From contig JADJOG010000050.1 of NCBI GenBank assembly GCA_016713865.1, positions 73,756-137,755 on the forward strand: a DNA stretch of 64,000 nt, given 5' to 3'. This document shows, in pieces, positions 26,611 to 36,423 of this stretch. Below the pieces are notes generated by a model. The model had not been told where the DNA came from. It ran no database searches and saw only the letters and a program-made list of their open reading frames with translations. Position 1 is the stretch's first letter. Every line of letters starts with the position of its first letter. This DNA is from Flavobacteriales bacterium (GTDB lineage Bacteria > Bacteroidota > Bacteroidia > Flavobacteriales_F > PHOS-HE28). A program made the position numbers and the translations under genes.

Positions 26611-26774
26611 GAGCCTGTTTTGGATCTCTTGAACGAAGGGTTCCGAGGCTATTTTTCGTTCAGGCGCAGCCAGAAAATCATCGCGTAGCGGTGCCTACGG
26701 GATCATTTTCCGGCGAAGCATGGGCGGAAAAGAGACCGGAGACCGAGTTTGAAGAGATTCCAAACAGGCTCTAA
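26609..26774. repeat. Nested inverted-repeat element (MITE-like or structured RNA) between convergent genes
   Basis: The ends carry an imperfect terminal inverted repeat of about 25 bases (left AGAGCCTGTTTTGGATCTCTT, right arm reads AGAGCCTGTTTGGAATCTCTT on the other strand). Inside are a second inverted repeat (26674-26688 with 26695-26709, 13 of 15 pairs) and a third, GAACGAA/TTCGTTC, at 26631-26637 and 26655-26661. The two ends supply part of the stop codons of both flanking genes. No other copy was noticed in the window. It could be a non-autonomous mobile repeat, a bidirectional terminator or a structured RNA. Confidence 0.65.
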
Positions 26775-27424
26775 CTCCGGCGGAGCAGTCGCCTAATGAG
26801 CCAAGGCCTGCTGGCGAAAGGCGATTGATAGAGCCAATACGCAACACCGACTGCTGTGAGCGTGCCGATTGCAGAGCCTGCCGTGATATCGACCAGGAAA
26901 TGCTGCGATAAATAGACGCGCGAAAAGGCCAGCAGCGCTGCGAACAGAGCGAGCGGCACCGCCCATGTCCGCCGATCCACGATCACCGCGAGCGCCAGGC
27001 ACATGCTGAATGCTGCTGTGCTGTGGCCGCTAGGGAAACTCAGCATCGCATGCAGGTCGATCCCATCGACCCAATCCATGGCGCCCAATGAATCGCGGTG
27101 CATGCTCGGCCTGCCGTGTTCGGCGAAGAAGCCCCGCTTGAGCGTTTGCGCGATGATCGCACTGAGGCTGCAGCTCAGACCCATCATCAGGAATGAACGA
27201 ATATCAAGCACCAGCAGGATGAACAGCGCCAGTGCAGAGGGAACCCAGCCATCCGCCACATGCGTGAACGCCGCGAAGAAGTGATCGAGCCATGACGCAT
27301 GGCAGCAATTGATGCGTGCATGCAACGCGAGCTTCTCGTTCAAGAGCATTGCGGCAATGGCCACAACGAGCATGGGCGCCCAGGCGATCAGGAAGCCGCG
27401 CACGATCGCCCGTGAATTCTCCAT
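26771..27424 (-). CDS. PAP2 superfamily membrane phosphatase
   Basis: A 217-residue membrane protein with six hydrophobic helices and the three phosphatase motifs: KRGFFAEHGRP, FPSGHSTAAFS (catalytic His in PSGH) and SRVYLSQHFLVD. Members remove phosphate from lipids such as undecaprenyl pyrophosphate, phosphatidic acid or phosphatidylglycerol phosphate; the substrate is not known here. A TAGATTCG element lies 4 bases before the ATG, so the message may be nearly leaderless. The TAG stop falls within the adjoining inverted-repeat element. Confidence 0.92.
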   Translation of the reverse strand: MENSRAIVRGFLIAWAPMLVVAIAAMLLNEKLALHARINCCHASWLDHFFAAFTHVADGWVPSALALFILLVLDIRSFLMMGLSCSLSAIIAQTLKRGFFAEHGRPSMHRDSLGAMDWVDGIDLHAMLSFPSGHSTAAFSMCLALAVIVDRRTWAVPLALFAALLAFSRVYLSQHFLVDITAGSAIGTLTAVGVAYWLYQSPFASRPWLIRRLLRRS

Positions 27425-27428
27425 GCGG

Positions 27429-27436
27429 CGAATCTA
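27429..27436 (-). promoter_or_regulatory. -7-like element before the PAP2 gene
   Basis: The minus strand reads TAGATTCG, ending 4 bases before the ATG at 27424. It fits the recurrent element of this window. Confidence 0.45.
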
Positions 27437-27473
27437 ACCGGAGCGCGTACCAAGGCAGTAGGTTCGCCGTGCA

Positions 27474-28628
27474 ATGCGTCAGAAGCTTCTCGCAGCCACC
27501 GCGCTCATCGCGCAGGCGTTCTTCGTCCATGGTCAAGGCTTCATCCTGGAGATCGGTCCGCCACTGGCGCAGGATGGTGTCGGTGTCGGCACTACTGCGA
27601 GTGGTTTCATCGCAGGTGCCAGGCTGCATGCACGCGACCCGCAACGCCAGCTCTGCGGTTTCTGGCGCTTCACGGCAGCTGGTGCACCCATTGGAGTCGA
27701 TACGCTGCACGCCCTTGGCCATCATGCCTTCGCGCAAGCAATGGCCACGTCCGATGATGGCGCTAGTTTCCTGGTGGGCAGTGCCATTCCCGCAGGCGGT
27801 CACGATCACACGGCCTTCATGGTTAAGCGCGAGATCTCTGGCAGCACCGCATGGATCGCTCAGTTGTCGTTGCCGGGCAGTCATCAATTCATGGGCGCGC
27901 ATGCCCTAGCCGATGGTGGTGCGCTGGCCTGCGGCGTGATTGAGCAAGGCAACGGGCACGATGCACTGCTCGCGCGCATCAGCGCGACCGGCGGCATCCT
28001 TTGGACCGCGATCGTTGGGGAAACGCTCGATGAAGAAGCGCACGCGATCACCCTCGTGGGCGATGCCGTGATCGCCACCGGACGACAAGTGAATTTCGGC
28101 GGAACCAGCGATGCGTGGTTCGCGCGCTATAGCCTCGATGGCGATCAAATCTGGACAACATCGTGGGGCGAAGTAGGCAATGAGACGGGTTATGGATTGG
28201 CAGCCATCGGGCCCACGGCGTTCGTGATGGCTGGCACCACGAATTCGTATGGCCCGACAGACCTCACGGAGCAGCGAAAGAAATCGCGCGCATACTTGCT
28301 GGCCTTGGACCTGAATGGCGATTCGCTCTGGACGCGATCTTTTGGCGATACGCTCTACGATCAACGGGCCTTCTGCATCGCTCAAGCACCCAATGGCGAT
28401 TTGCTGATCGGTGGTGATCGCAGCACGGTGATCGGCAGTTCCGATTCCTTCGCGGCACGGATCAATGCGAGCGGAACGATGCTGTGGCAACGCACCTGGG
28501 ACCTCGGGAAAGAAGAGCGGTTGCTCGCAATAAGTGCATTGCCCGATGGACTGATCACAACCGGCTGGGCCTTTGGCGATCTCGCGCGCCAGTTGATCCT
28601 GATCCGCAGGGACCCGAACGGGAATTGA
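27474..28628 (+). CDS. Exported propeller-like protein with SBBP-type repeats
   Basis: A 384-residue secreted protein of unknown role. It begins with a signal peptide (LLAATALIAQAFFVHG-Q). The rest repeats a blade-like unit with a D-A-(W/L)-(F/L)-x-R-x-(S/D)-x-(D/T)-G core, for example AWFARYSLDGDQIWTTSWGE, YLLALDLNGDSLWTRSFGD and FAARINASGTMLWQRTWD, as in the beta-propeller repeats of many Bacteroidota surface proteins. No T9SS sorting tail or catalytic motif is seen. It is followed by a short hairpin, so it is probably a single-gene transcript. Confidence 0.8.
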   Translation: MRQKLLAATALIAQAFFVHGQGFILEIGPPLAQDGVGVGTTASGFIAGARLHARDPQRQLCGFWRFTAAGAPIGVDTLHALGHHAFAQAMATSDDGASFLVGSAIPAGGHDHTAFMVKREISGSTAWIAQLSLPGSHQFMGAHALADGGALACGVIEQGNGHDALLARISATGGILWTAIVGETLDEEAHAITLVGDAVIATGRQVNFGGTSDAWFARYSLDGDQIWTTSWGEVGNETGYGLAAIGPTAFVMAGTTNSYGPTDLTEQRKKSRAYLLALDLNGDSLWTRSFGDTLYDQRAFCIAQAPNGDLLIGGDRSTVIGSSDSFAARINASGTMLWQRTWDLGKEERLLAISALPDGLITTGWAFGDLARQLILIRRDPNGN

Positions 28629-28633
28629 GCTTT

Positions 28634-28649
28634 CAACCGATGCCGGTTG
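28634..28649 (+). terminator. Short hairpin after the propeller-like gene
   Basis: CAACCG-ATGC-CGGTTG forms a 6-bp stem starting 6 bases after the stop codon. It is preceded by TTT and followed by purine-rich sequence, so it is a weak terminator candidate. Confidence 0.35.
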
Positions 28650-28732
28650 GTGGAAACAGCAGGCGATACCATGATCGGGGTATTGCGAACCGCACTTGCT
28701 GAACGGTGCTTTGGAACATCCAATCCAAGGCC

Positions 28733-28885
28733 ATGACAACCAGTCGCCGTTTCGCTACGCGGACCAAGGACCGCGATGCCAACCATGTGATCGATGCGCG
28801 CGCGAAAGCCGTGTTGCGCGAGCTATCGCTCATGCCGAGCGGCAAAGCGCTTTCGGCCTACCTCCGCGTATTCAACCAGAAGTAA
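28733..28885 (+). CDS. Small basic hypothetical protein, 50 residues
   Basis: A clean open frame from an ATG to TAA fills the gap between the propeller-like gene and the convergent giant gene. It encodes MTTSRRFATRTKDRD at the start and AYLRVFNQK at the end, is strongly basic and predicted helical. Codon use resembles the neighbours. There is no family likeness, so it is a candidate only. Confidence 0.4.
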   Translation: MTTSRRFATRTKDRDANHVIDARAKAVLRELSLMPSGKALSAYLRVFNQK

Positions 28886-28886
28886 G

Positions 28887-31800
28887 CTATGGCAGCTGTT
28901 CGGAGCGCGTATTCGTAGGCACGTTACCGCCCACATTCACCAGGATGGGATCACGGTCATTCCCCTGTCCGGTATAGCGGATCACGCCATCCATGTTCAC
29001 GTCGAGCAGGCTATACCCGGCAACGGTATTCGTGGGCACGGTTCCACCAATGCCAAGGAGGATCGGATCGCGATCGTTGCCTTCCCCTGTATAGCGCAAG
29101 TAGCCATCGCGCTGCGCATTGCCGCACCATTGAGCCCATGCTCCATTGGCGAGCGGCACCCGCGCATTCTGCCCAAAGGTGGGTGTGCTGCCAAGTGTGA
29201 AATCCACCCCGGCTTCGGATGAGTTGAGCGCGATGGGTGAGAAGGTCATTGCTGCCAAGTGGTTGCGATGGCGGACGGCCACATGGTACTGATCGGCTGG
29301 TACGTTGAAGATGATGCGCGCATATCCATCGGTGCCAACGACATCGCCATCGCGCTCGAGCAGCGCCGCCTTGGTCGCCACGATCTGTGAAGGGTTGTTC
29401 TTGTTGCGCAGTTCAATGAGCACCCAATCGACCACTGCATTCTTGCCGGTCTGTGCCAAGCGAGGAGCATTCGTGGTCTCCCCTCCTCCACCACCGGCTT
29501 GCGTGAAACCGAGTGCGGAATAAGGCTGGGCCAAGGGAACAAGCCCGCTCGACCGCAGATCATCGCGCAGGAGTCCTTCAGCATCGGACCACGTCCCTTG
29601 GAGCAGTGTGCGCACGCGCACGCTTGGACCGCAATCCTGCCAACGCGCTAATGCCGAGCCCGGCACCAGAGTGAGCGTGCTATTCGAAGGCGTCTGCCAA
29701 CGGACCGCGAAATGGTCGCCGCCGCTGCCCTCTTTCTGCAGGAATTCGACATAGTAGTAGCGCCCAGCGACCAAAGCGATGGTCGTGCTCACTTGAGATG
29801 GGTACTTGGTGTACTCGGTCTCACCGGTATAACCGGGCACGCTGCAGATGAGCTGCTTGTATTGCGGCTCGGCATTGAGGCTCAGGTATAGGACACTGGC
29901 ATCGTCGCTGGTGAGCGTGAAGGTGTAGTTGCCCGATTGCGGCGCAACGATGTAGCCGCGCACGCGTGTCCCGTAATTGTTGGCCAGGTTGGTGGGCCCT
30001 TGGAAACTATTGATGAAGTTGGTGCTGGTGGGATTGTTCGGGTAGTTCGGGCTGTTCACCAGATCAGCCACCGTTGAGCCCGAGATGCCCGACCAGTACT
30101 CGCGCATGATGCTCCCTGTGGCACCCACGCATTGCGGGGCCGCATACGTGATCACGCTGATCACCTTGATAGCCTGGCCAGTCAAACCATCCGTATCGGT
30201 CACCGTCAAGCGAACCTGATAGTCTCCGCTTTCGGTGAACACCTTGCTCGGTGCAGCGCTCGTGCTGCTTGTGCCGTCGCCGAAATCCCAATGGTAGGCC
30301 ACCACGCCACTGGGGTCGAATGAGGACGTGCCGTCGAACGCCACTAGCAATGGGCTGGTTCCAGCGGCTGTGCTGGCGTTGATGATCGCGATCGGGGCGA
30401 TGGCATAGCAGCGCGGATCGAGTCGACGTTGCGAGGTTGCGCTCAAGCCGCCAGCATCGGTCACGGTGAGCGTGATCATGTAGTAATACGAGTCGTTGTC
30501 GCAACCCACGCCGCTGATCACGGTCGATGTGCTGGTTGCATTGTCCACAGGTTCAGGATGGGTATGCGTGTTGTGATGCATGGTTGTGCGCCAAGCATAG
30601 GTGAGCTGTGCGGATCCGTGCTCCGCATCGGACACTGCGGCCTGCAACTGGAACGTTGTATCGATGCCTGCGGGATAGAACATGTCCTGCGGGATGCTCG
30701 TGATGTTCACCACGGGCGGCGTGTTGTTCACCGATACGATGAGCTGTGCCGTAGAGGACTGGCCCGCATTGTCCGTGACGGTAAGAGACACGTTGAAGGT
30801 CGTGGGCACTCCCGGCGGAGCATTGAATGTGCGTGATGGATTGGGGGCTGAGCTGGTGGAACCACCATCGCCGAAGTTCCAGAGGTAGGTAAGCGCACCG
30901 CCTTCCGGATCGCTGCTTCCGCTTCCTGTGAAATCAACGGTGAGCGGGCCAGGGCCGTATTGCATGCTCTGCTGCGCTACAGCCACCGGCGGCAGATTCA
31001 CGGCCAAGGTGTAGCAGATTCGACGCAGCTCATTGGTATTGTAGCGCATGTACCATACACAGCCATCAGGACCAGCGCCGATCCAGACCACGGCGCCCAG
31101 TCCAGTGGCGAATTCATGAACGCTCACCGGCTTGTTCTGCGCATCGAACATGAAGCGCCTGATCCAACCACTGGCATAATCGCCGTGGAATGTGCTGCCC
31201 TGATAGCCTGTAGGCATGTTGAGGCCGCTGACCCAAGGTCCACCGATGGCGCAATTACCACCGAAACGTGGGCCCGGCACCGGTGAATTGGCTGCATCGA
31301 GGTCGAAGGTGGTCGCCGTGCTTCCGTTGAAGCCACCGCAACGCGATTGGTTGCCGTGCAGCCAATCGACCACGGGCCGGCTATGGAAGTGCTTCGTGAT
31401 CGCGTTGGGGATCTGCGCTGGCATTGCATGGGTTCGCATGCGCGTTCAGGCGGATCGGTGTGTCCTGCTTCAACAGATCGGAAACGCAGGTATTGCGTGG
31501 TGCAGTTCACGCCATCGTACAGCGGATTCGGAACATCGAGGTTCGGCGTGAGCGTGCTCATGTATCCGCTGTGCGGCGTAAGTCCCTCGAACATTGGCCA
31601 ACCGAAGTTCATGCCTCCCTCAGTGCAAACGTTCAGGTCCTCCCACGTGCCCCATTGCACATCACCGATATAGATCACGCCCGGATTGCCAGCGGCTGGA
31701 TCGGTGCTTCCGCTATTCGGTTTGAAGGTGGCCCGGTACGGGTTGCGCAGGCCCATTGCCCACACGCGTGACTTCGGTGCGCGCGGGACTGATGCATCAT

Positions 31801-32575
31801 ACCACGGATTGCTGGGTACGCCATCGCCGGTATTGGGGTCCATGCGAAGCAATTTGCCGTTGTAGCAATTGAGCAACTGGGAGCGGAATGCACCCACATT
31901 CTCCGCCGGCCGGATGATCCCATCGGTGAGCGCTTGTTGCCAATACGTATCGCTGCTGCTGCCCGCATCAACCAGGTTGTAGCTCGCGCCATCGCCCAAG
32001 GTGGCTAGCAAGGTGCCGTCGGATCCGAACATGAGCGATCAAGTGCTGTGCGACTCGTGCAAGAGAGGAACACCTGTGAATCGCGTTTCGCCAAGAAGTA
32101 CGGTCCGGCTGTTGGGGTCGACCGTATTGAAATTCGGCCCGATCGCGGTCCAACGCGTGATCCGCATGATCGTGGCCGCGTAGTACTCGTTGGTATTTGC
32201 GTTGTAGTTGCCTGTGCCGTGGTTCATCAGGTGGTGGCGATCCACCGTGTACATGCCATAGATGCGGCCATTCGTGAGGAAATTCGGATCCAAGGCGAAT
32301 CCGAGGAAACCGTGATCGCGCCAGTTGCCCACTTCATCGCTGATGTTCAGCAAGGGCGTGGCCAAGCGAACACCATTCTGCACGATCCAAACCTGACCTC
32401 CTTTTTCCCAGACATAGAGCCTCCCATTGGCATCCCAAGTGGCACCCACGGGAGCATTCCAACCGCCCATGACCAGGGCATCGCTGAAGTTGGGCTGGAG
32501 GCTCTGCGCTGAAACCTCTGGGCCGGCCAGCATCAATCCACAATAGGCGAAAAGTGCGACCAATCGATTATTCAT
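28887..32575 (-). pseudogene. Giant secreted protein: sugar-dehydrogenase propeller, PKD, PA14 and calcium-loop-like tail (copy A), frame-broken
   Basis: Joined across frames this is about 1,225 residues. Order: signal peptide (start ATG 32575); a glucose/sorbosone dehydrogenase-like propeller (WDANGRLYVWEKGGQVWIV, GFLGFALDPNF, GLRNPYRATF); PKD-type domains (YLWNFGDG, YHWDFGDG) around an Ig-like stretch; a PA14 domain (NNYGTRVRGYIVAPQSGNY, TSDDASVLYLS); and a tail with two DxNxDG-RYTG-GNDRDPIL repeats ending EQLP. PA14 and PKD modules bind carbohydrate, so a polysaccharide-handling surface protein is likely. An in-frame TGA interrupts it at 32039-32041, and small deletions occur near 31470 and 31425. 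Its tandem paralogue reads through at equivalent sites, so sequence errors are likely. Confidence 0.8.
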
Positions 32576-32665
32576 GCCGACCAATTCAGGTGAATGGACG
32601 GCGAATCTACCGAAGCAGGTGGCCGAAGTCAACCGGTCGAAAGCCCCGATAGAATCGAGAATCAG

Positions 32666-35600
32666 CTAGGGCAGCTGCTGCAATCTGGTGCTCGTGGGCG
32701 TGCTGCCTCCGATATTCAGGAGCAAAGGATCACGGTCATTGCCTTGGCCCACATAACGGATCACGCCATTCAGGTCCACATCTTCCAAGCGGTAGCCAGT
32801 TGCGGTGTTGATGGGGATGCTTCCGCCCACTGCTACCAGGATGGGATCACGGTCGTTGCCGTTGCCCACGTAACTCAATTGGCCGTTGCGGCTCACATCG
32901 CCGGCCCATAGCACCATCCGCCCATTGCTCGATGCACTGCGCGCCAAGGTGCCATAGGTGGCGGTTGAACTCAGCGTGAGGTCAAGCGCGGCTTCGTTCG
33001 CATCAAGGCGCATGAAGGTGCCCGACATGGCCGCGAGGTGATTGCGATGCCTGATCGCGATGTAGTATTCATTCGCAGCCACGTTGAAGGTCAACCGAGC
33101 TTGGCCGTCAGGCGCCACCACATCACCATCACGCTCCAGGATAGCGCTGCGCGATGCGACGACGGTCGATGGCGTGAGCTTGTTGCGCAGTTCAACCACC
33201 ACCCAATCAACCACGGCGTTCGGGCCGGTTTCCGCGCGGCGTGCCGAGGTGATGGTTCCACCGGATGTTCCGACATAGCTGTATCCAAGCGCGGTGTAAG
33301 GCTCGGTCAACGGAACCAACGATGACGCACGCAGGTCGTCGCGCATAAGGCCCGACGATGGCTCGTATGCGCCGCCGAGGAACGTGCGCAAGCGGATTCC
33401 GGGCAGGCAATCCTGCCATTGCACAAGAGCGGTTCCGGGCACCACCACGCGCGTTTGATTCGATGGTCGCTGCCACCAGACAGCGAGGTGATCATTCTGC
33501 GTGGCTTCCTTGTGCAATGCTTCCACGTAATAGTGCTTGCCAGCCACGAGATGCCGGCGCGCTCACCTGGGTCGCACTTGTCGAACTCGTTGGCGAGCGT
33601 AGTGCCCGGTACTGAGCAGATCAATTGCTTGAACCGTGGCTCTGCATTGAGGCTCAGGTACAAGGCCGAGGCATCGTCGCTGGTGATCGTGAAGGTGTAA
33701 TTGCCTGTTTCCGGTGGCACGATGTAGCCACGAACCCGCGCACCATAGTTATTGGCTGCATTGGTGGGGCCTTGGAAGCTGGTAATAACCGAGGTGCTCG
33801 CGGGATTATTGGGGTAACTGGGCGCGTTGAGCAAATCAGCCACCGTCGCACCAGCAATGCTGTTCCACTGCTGGCGCTGCAGGCCACCCGCTGCACCAGC
33901 GCATTGCGGCGCGTCGAGGCTAATTGCGCTGATCGTGCGCGCTGTCTGCCCTGTAAGGCCGTCGTTGTCCGTCACGGTGAGCACCACGGTCCATCGCCAA
34001 CACTCGTGTAGGTTTTTGACGGAGCTGCCGCTGTGCTGAATGTGCCATCACCGAAATCCCAGTGATAGGCCACGATGGTTCCTGGATCATAAGAACCAGT
34101 ACCATCGAACTGCACGCTGAATGGCGCCAAGCCCGCCAGCGCACTGGCCTGGATGATCGCCGTAGGTGCAATCGCGTAGCACCTGGGCTGTATCCATCGC
34201 TCAGCAGTAGTTGATAGACCTGCCGCATCGGTGACCTTCAGCCGCACCAGGTAACGGTAGTTCTGTCCATCGCATCCTTCGCCCGAAGTGATCGCGGTGG
34301 TTGACACGGTGTTGATCGCTGGGCCGGGGTGCTCGTGCGTGTTGTGATGAAGGATCACCTGCCATTCATACGTCAGTTGGGCCGCGCTGTGCTGGGCATC
34401 GCTCACCTGCGCGGTCAGCTGCCACGTGGTATCGACCCCGACCGGATAGGTGGCGCCGATGGCAGGATTGAGTATGGCTACGCTCGGTGGGGTGTTGTTC
34501 AGCGAAACAAGCAACGTTGTGCTTGTTGATTGGCCTATATTGTCCGTTACCGTGAGAGTTATCGTGTAACTCGTGGGCACACCGGCGGGGGCATTGAACA
34601 AATGCAACGGATTGGCCGCGGTGCTATTGGCTGTTCCATCGCCGAATTGCCATAAATAGGTGAGCGGCCCATTCTCCGGATCGCTGCTGCCTGCGCCATT
34701 GAACTGGACCACCAAAGGCCCCGTTCCGTATTGAACATTCTGAGTGGCCACGGCTATGGGCGGCAGGTTCACGGAAGCTGTATTGCAGATGCGCCTCAAT
34801 TCGTAGCCGTTGTACTTGATGTACCAGAGGCATCCATCGGGTCCGGCGCCTATCCAATTCACCGCACCAAGTCCCGATGCGAAATCCTCGACGCGCGCGA
34901 TATTGTCCTGAGCATCGTAAACGAAGCGCTTGACCCAACCGCCAGCATAATCCGCGTGGTATGCGCAATTGCGGTAATCACTCGGGAATGAGTTTCAATT
35001 CGACCACGGACCGCCAATGGCCGCATACCCACCGAATACCGGTCCAGGCACTGGCGATAGCGGATCATTCAAATCGTACGTGATGGCAGTTGAGCCATTG
35101 AATGCGCCGCAGCGCGAGCGATTGCCATGCTGCCAATCGACCGCTGGCCGGGCGTGGAAGAAGCGCGGAACGGTTTGCGGGATCTGCACCGAGGCGTTGC
35201 ACGGATTCGGATGGCCATTCACATGCGAAGGCCGATCCTCCTTCAAAAGGTCTTGGAACCTGAAGTATGGCAGGCTGCAACTGGTGCCATTGAATAAGGG
35301 GTTCGGGTGATCCTTGTTCTCGGTGATCGCTGCGGCATAACCTGCATGCGGTTCAAGTCCTTCGAACAAAGGCCAACCGAAATTCTGACCCGGTTCGCTG
35401 CAAACGCTGGCTTCCTCCCATGTGCTCCAGCCCACATCGCCAATGAAGAGCGTGCCCACATTGCCATCGCTCGGGTTGGTGCTGCCCGTTCCGGGTTTCA
35501 ACGTCATGCGGTACGGATTGCGCAAGCCTAAGGCCCAAACGCGTGAGCGCGGGGCGCGGGGCGCCGTGGCATCATAGAACGGGTTGCTCGGAATGCCATT

Positions 35601-36352
35601 GCCCGTAATGGGATCCATGCGTAGGATCTTCCCGCTGAAGGAGTTCACCATTTGCGAACGGAACGCCCCCACGTTCTCCTCAGGTCTGATCATGCCTTCG
35701 GTTAAGGCTTGGGCGGCATAGGTCTCGGAAGCCCCTCCAGCATCCACTGAGGCCGCACTGGCCCCATCGCCAATGCTGGCTAGCAAGGTTCCGTCGCGCG
35801 CGAAGAGCAAGGTGCCAGGACCATGGGTGTTATAGGTGAGCACGGCACCGGTGCTGATTGTCTCGCCCAAAAGCACTTGGCGGCTACCATAGTTCACCGT
35901 ATTGAACGTTGGACCGTTTGCAGTGTATCGTGTAATCCGAACAATGCAGGCCGCGTTCGGCTCACTGGCGAATTGGTCGTAGTTCGCCGTTCCGAAATAG
36001 AGCAAGTGGTGGCGATCCACCGTGTACATGCAATAGATGCGGCCATTGCTGAGGAAATTGCATCAAGCGCGAACCCCAGCAGGCCATAATCGCCCCAGTT
36101 ACCCACTTCTTGATCGATGTTGAGCAGTGGGTCGGGCAAACGCACGCCGTTCTCCACGATCCACACCCTGCCGCGCTTCTCCCACACATACATGCGGCCG
36201 TTGGCATCCCACACGGCACCTACCGGATTGCTCCATCCGGCGAGTACAAGCGAGGAACTGAACCCCGGCGGAAGCGTTTGAGCGAATGCCTTAGAACCGG
36301 GCCACAGCGCTGCGGCGACCAGTGCCAATACGAACTTGCTGAACACCTTCAT
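32666..36352 (-). pseudogene. Giant secreted protein, tandem paralogue (copy B) of the same architecture, frame-broken
   Basis: The start ATG at 36352 precedes a signal peptide (FVLALVAAALWPGSKAFA-Q). The same modules follow as in copy A: propeller (WDANGRMYVWEKRGRVWIV, GLRNPYRMTL), PKD domains (YLWQFGDG, YHWDFGDG), PA14 (NNYGARVRGYIVPPETGNY) and the paired GNDRDP tail ending QQLP. It lies 90 bases upstream of copy A, on the same strand, so the pair arose by tandem duplication and has diverged. The frame shifts near 36058, 34000 and 33555, and an in-frame TGA is found at 34995-34997. Neither copy has a recognisable T9SS sorting domain, so the export route beyond Sec is not clear. Confidence 0.8.
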
Positions 36353-36423
36353 GACTGCGAGACCCTTGGAGCGATCCGCGAAGATGAGGGAATCGACCTT
36401 CCGTTCCTTGATGATCGTTTGGT

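Noticed and set aside
28887..36352. General reassignment of TGA to glycine
   Set aside because: Two TGAs align with glycine in a paralogue, but many genes here (for example smpB, gcvT, selD, comB) end at TGA exactly where their families end.
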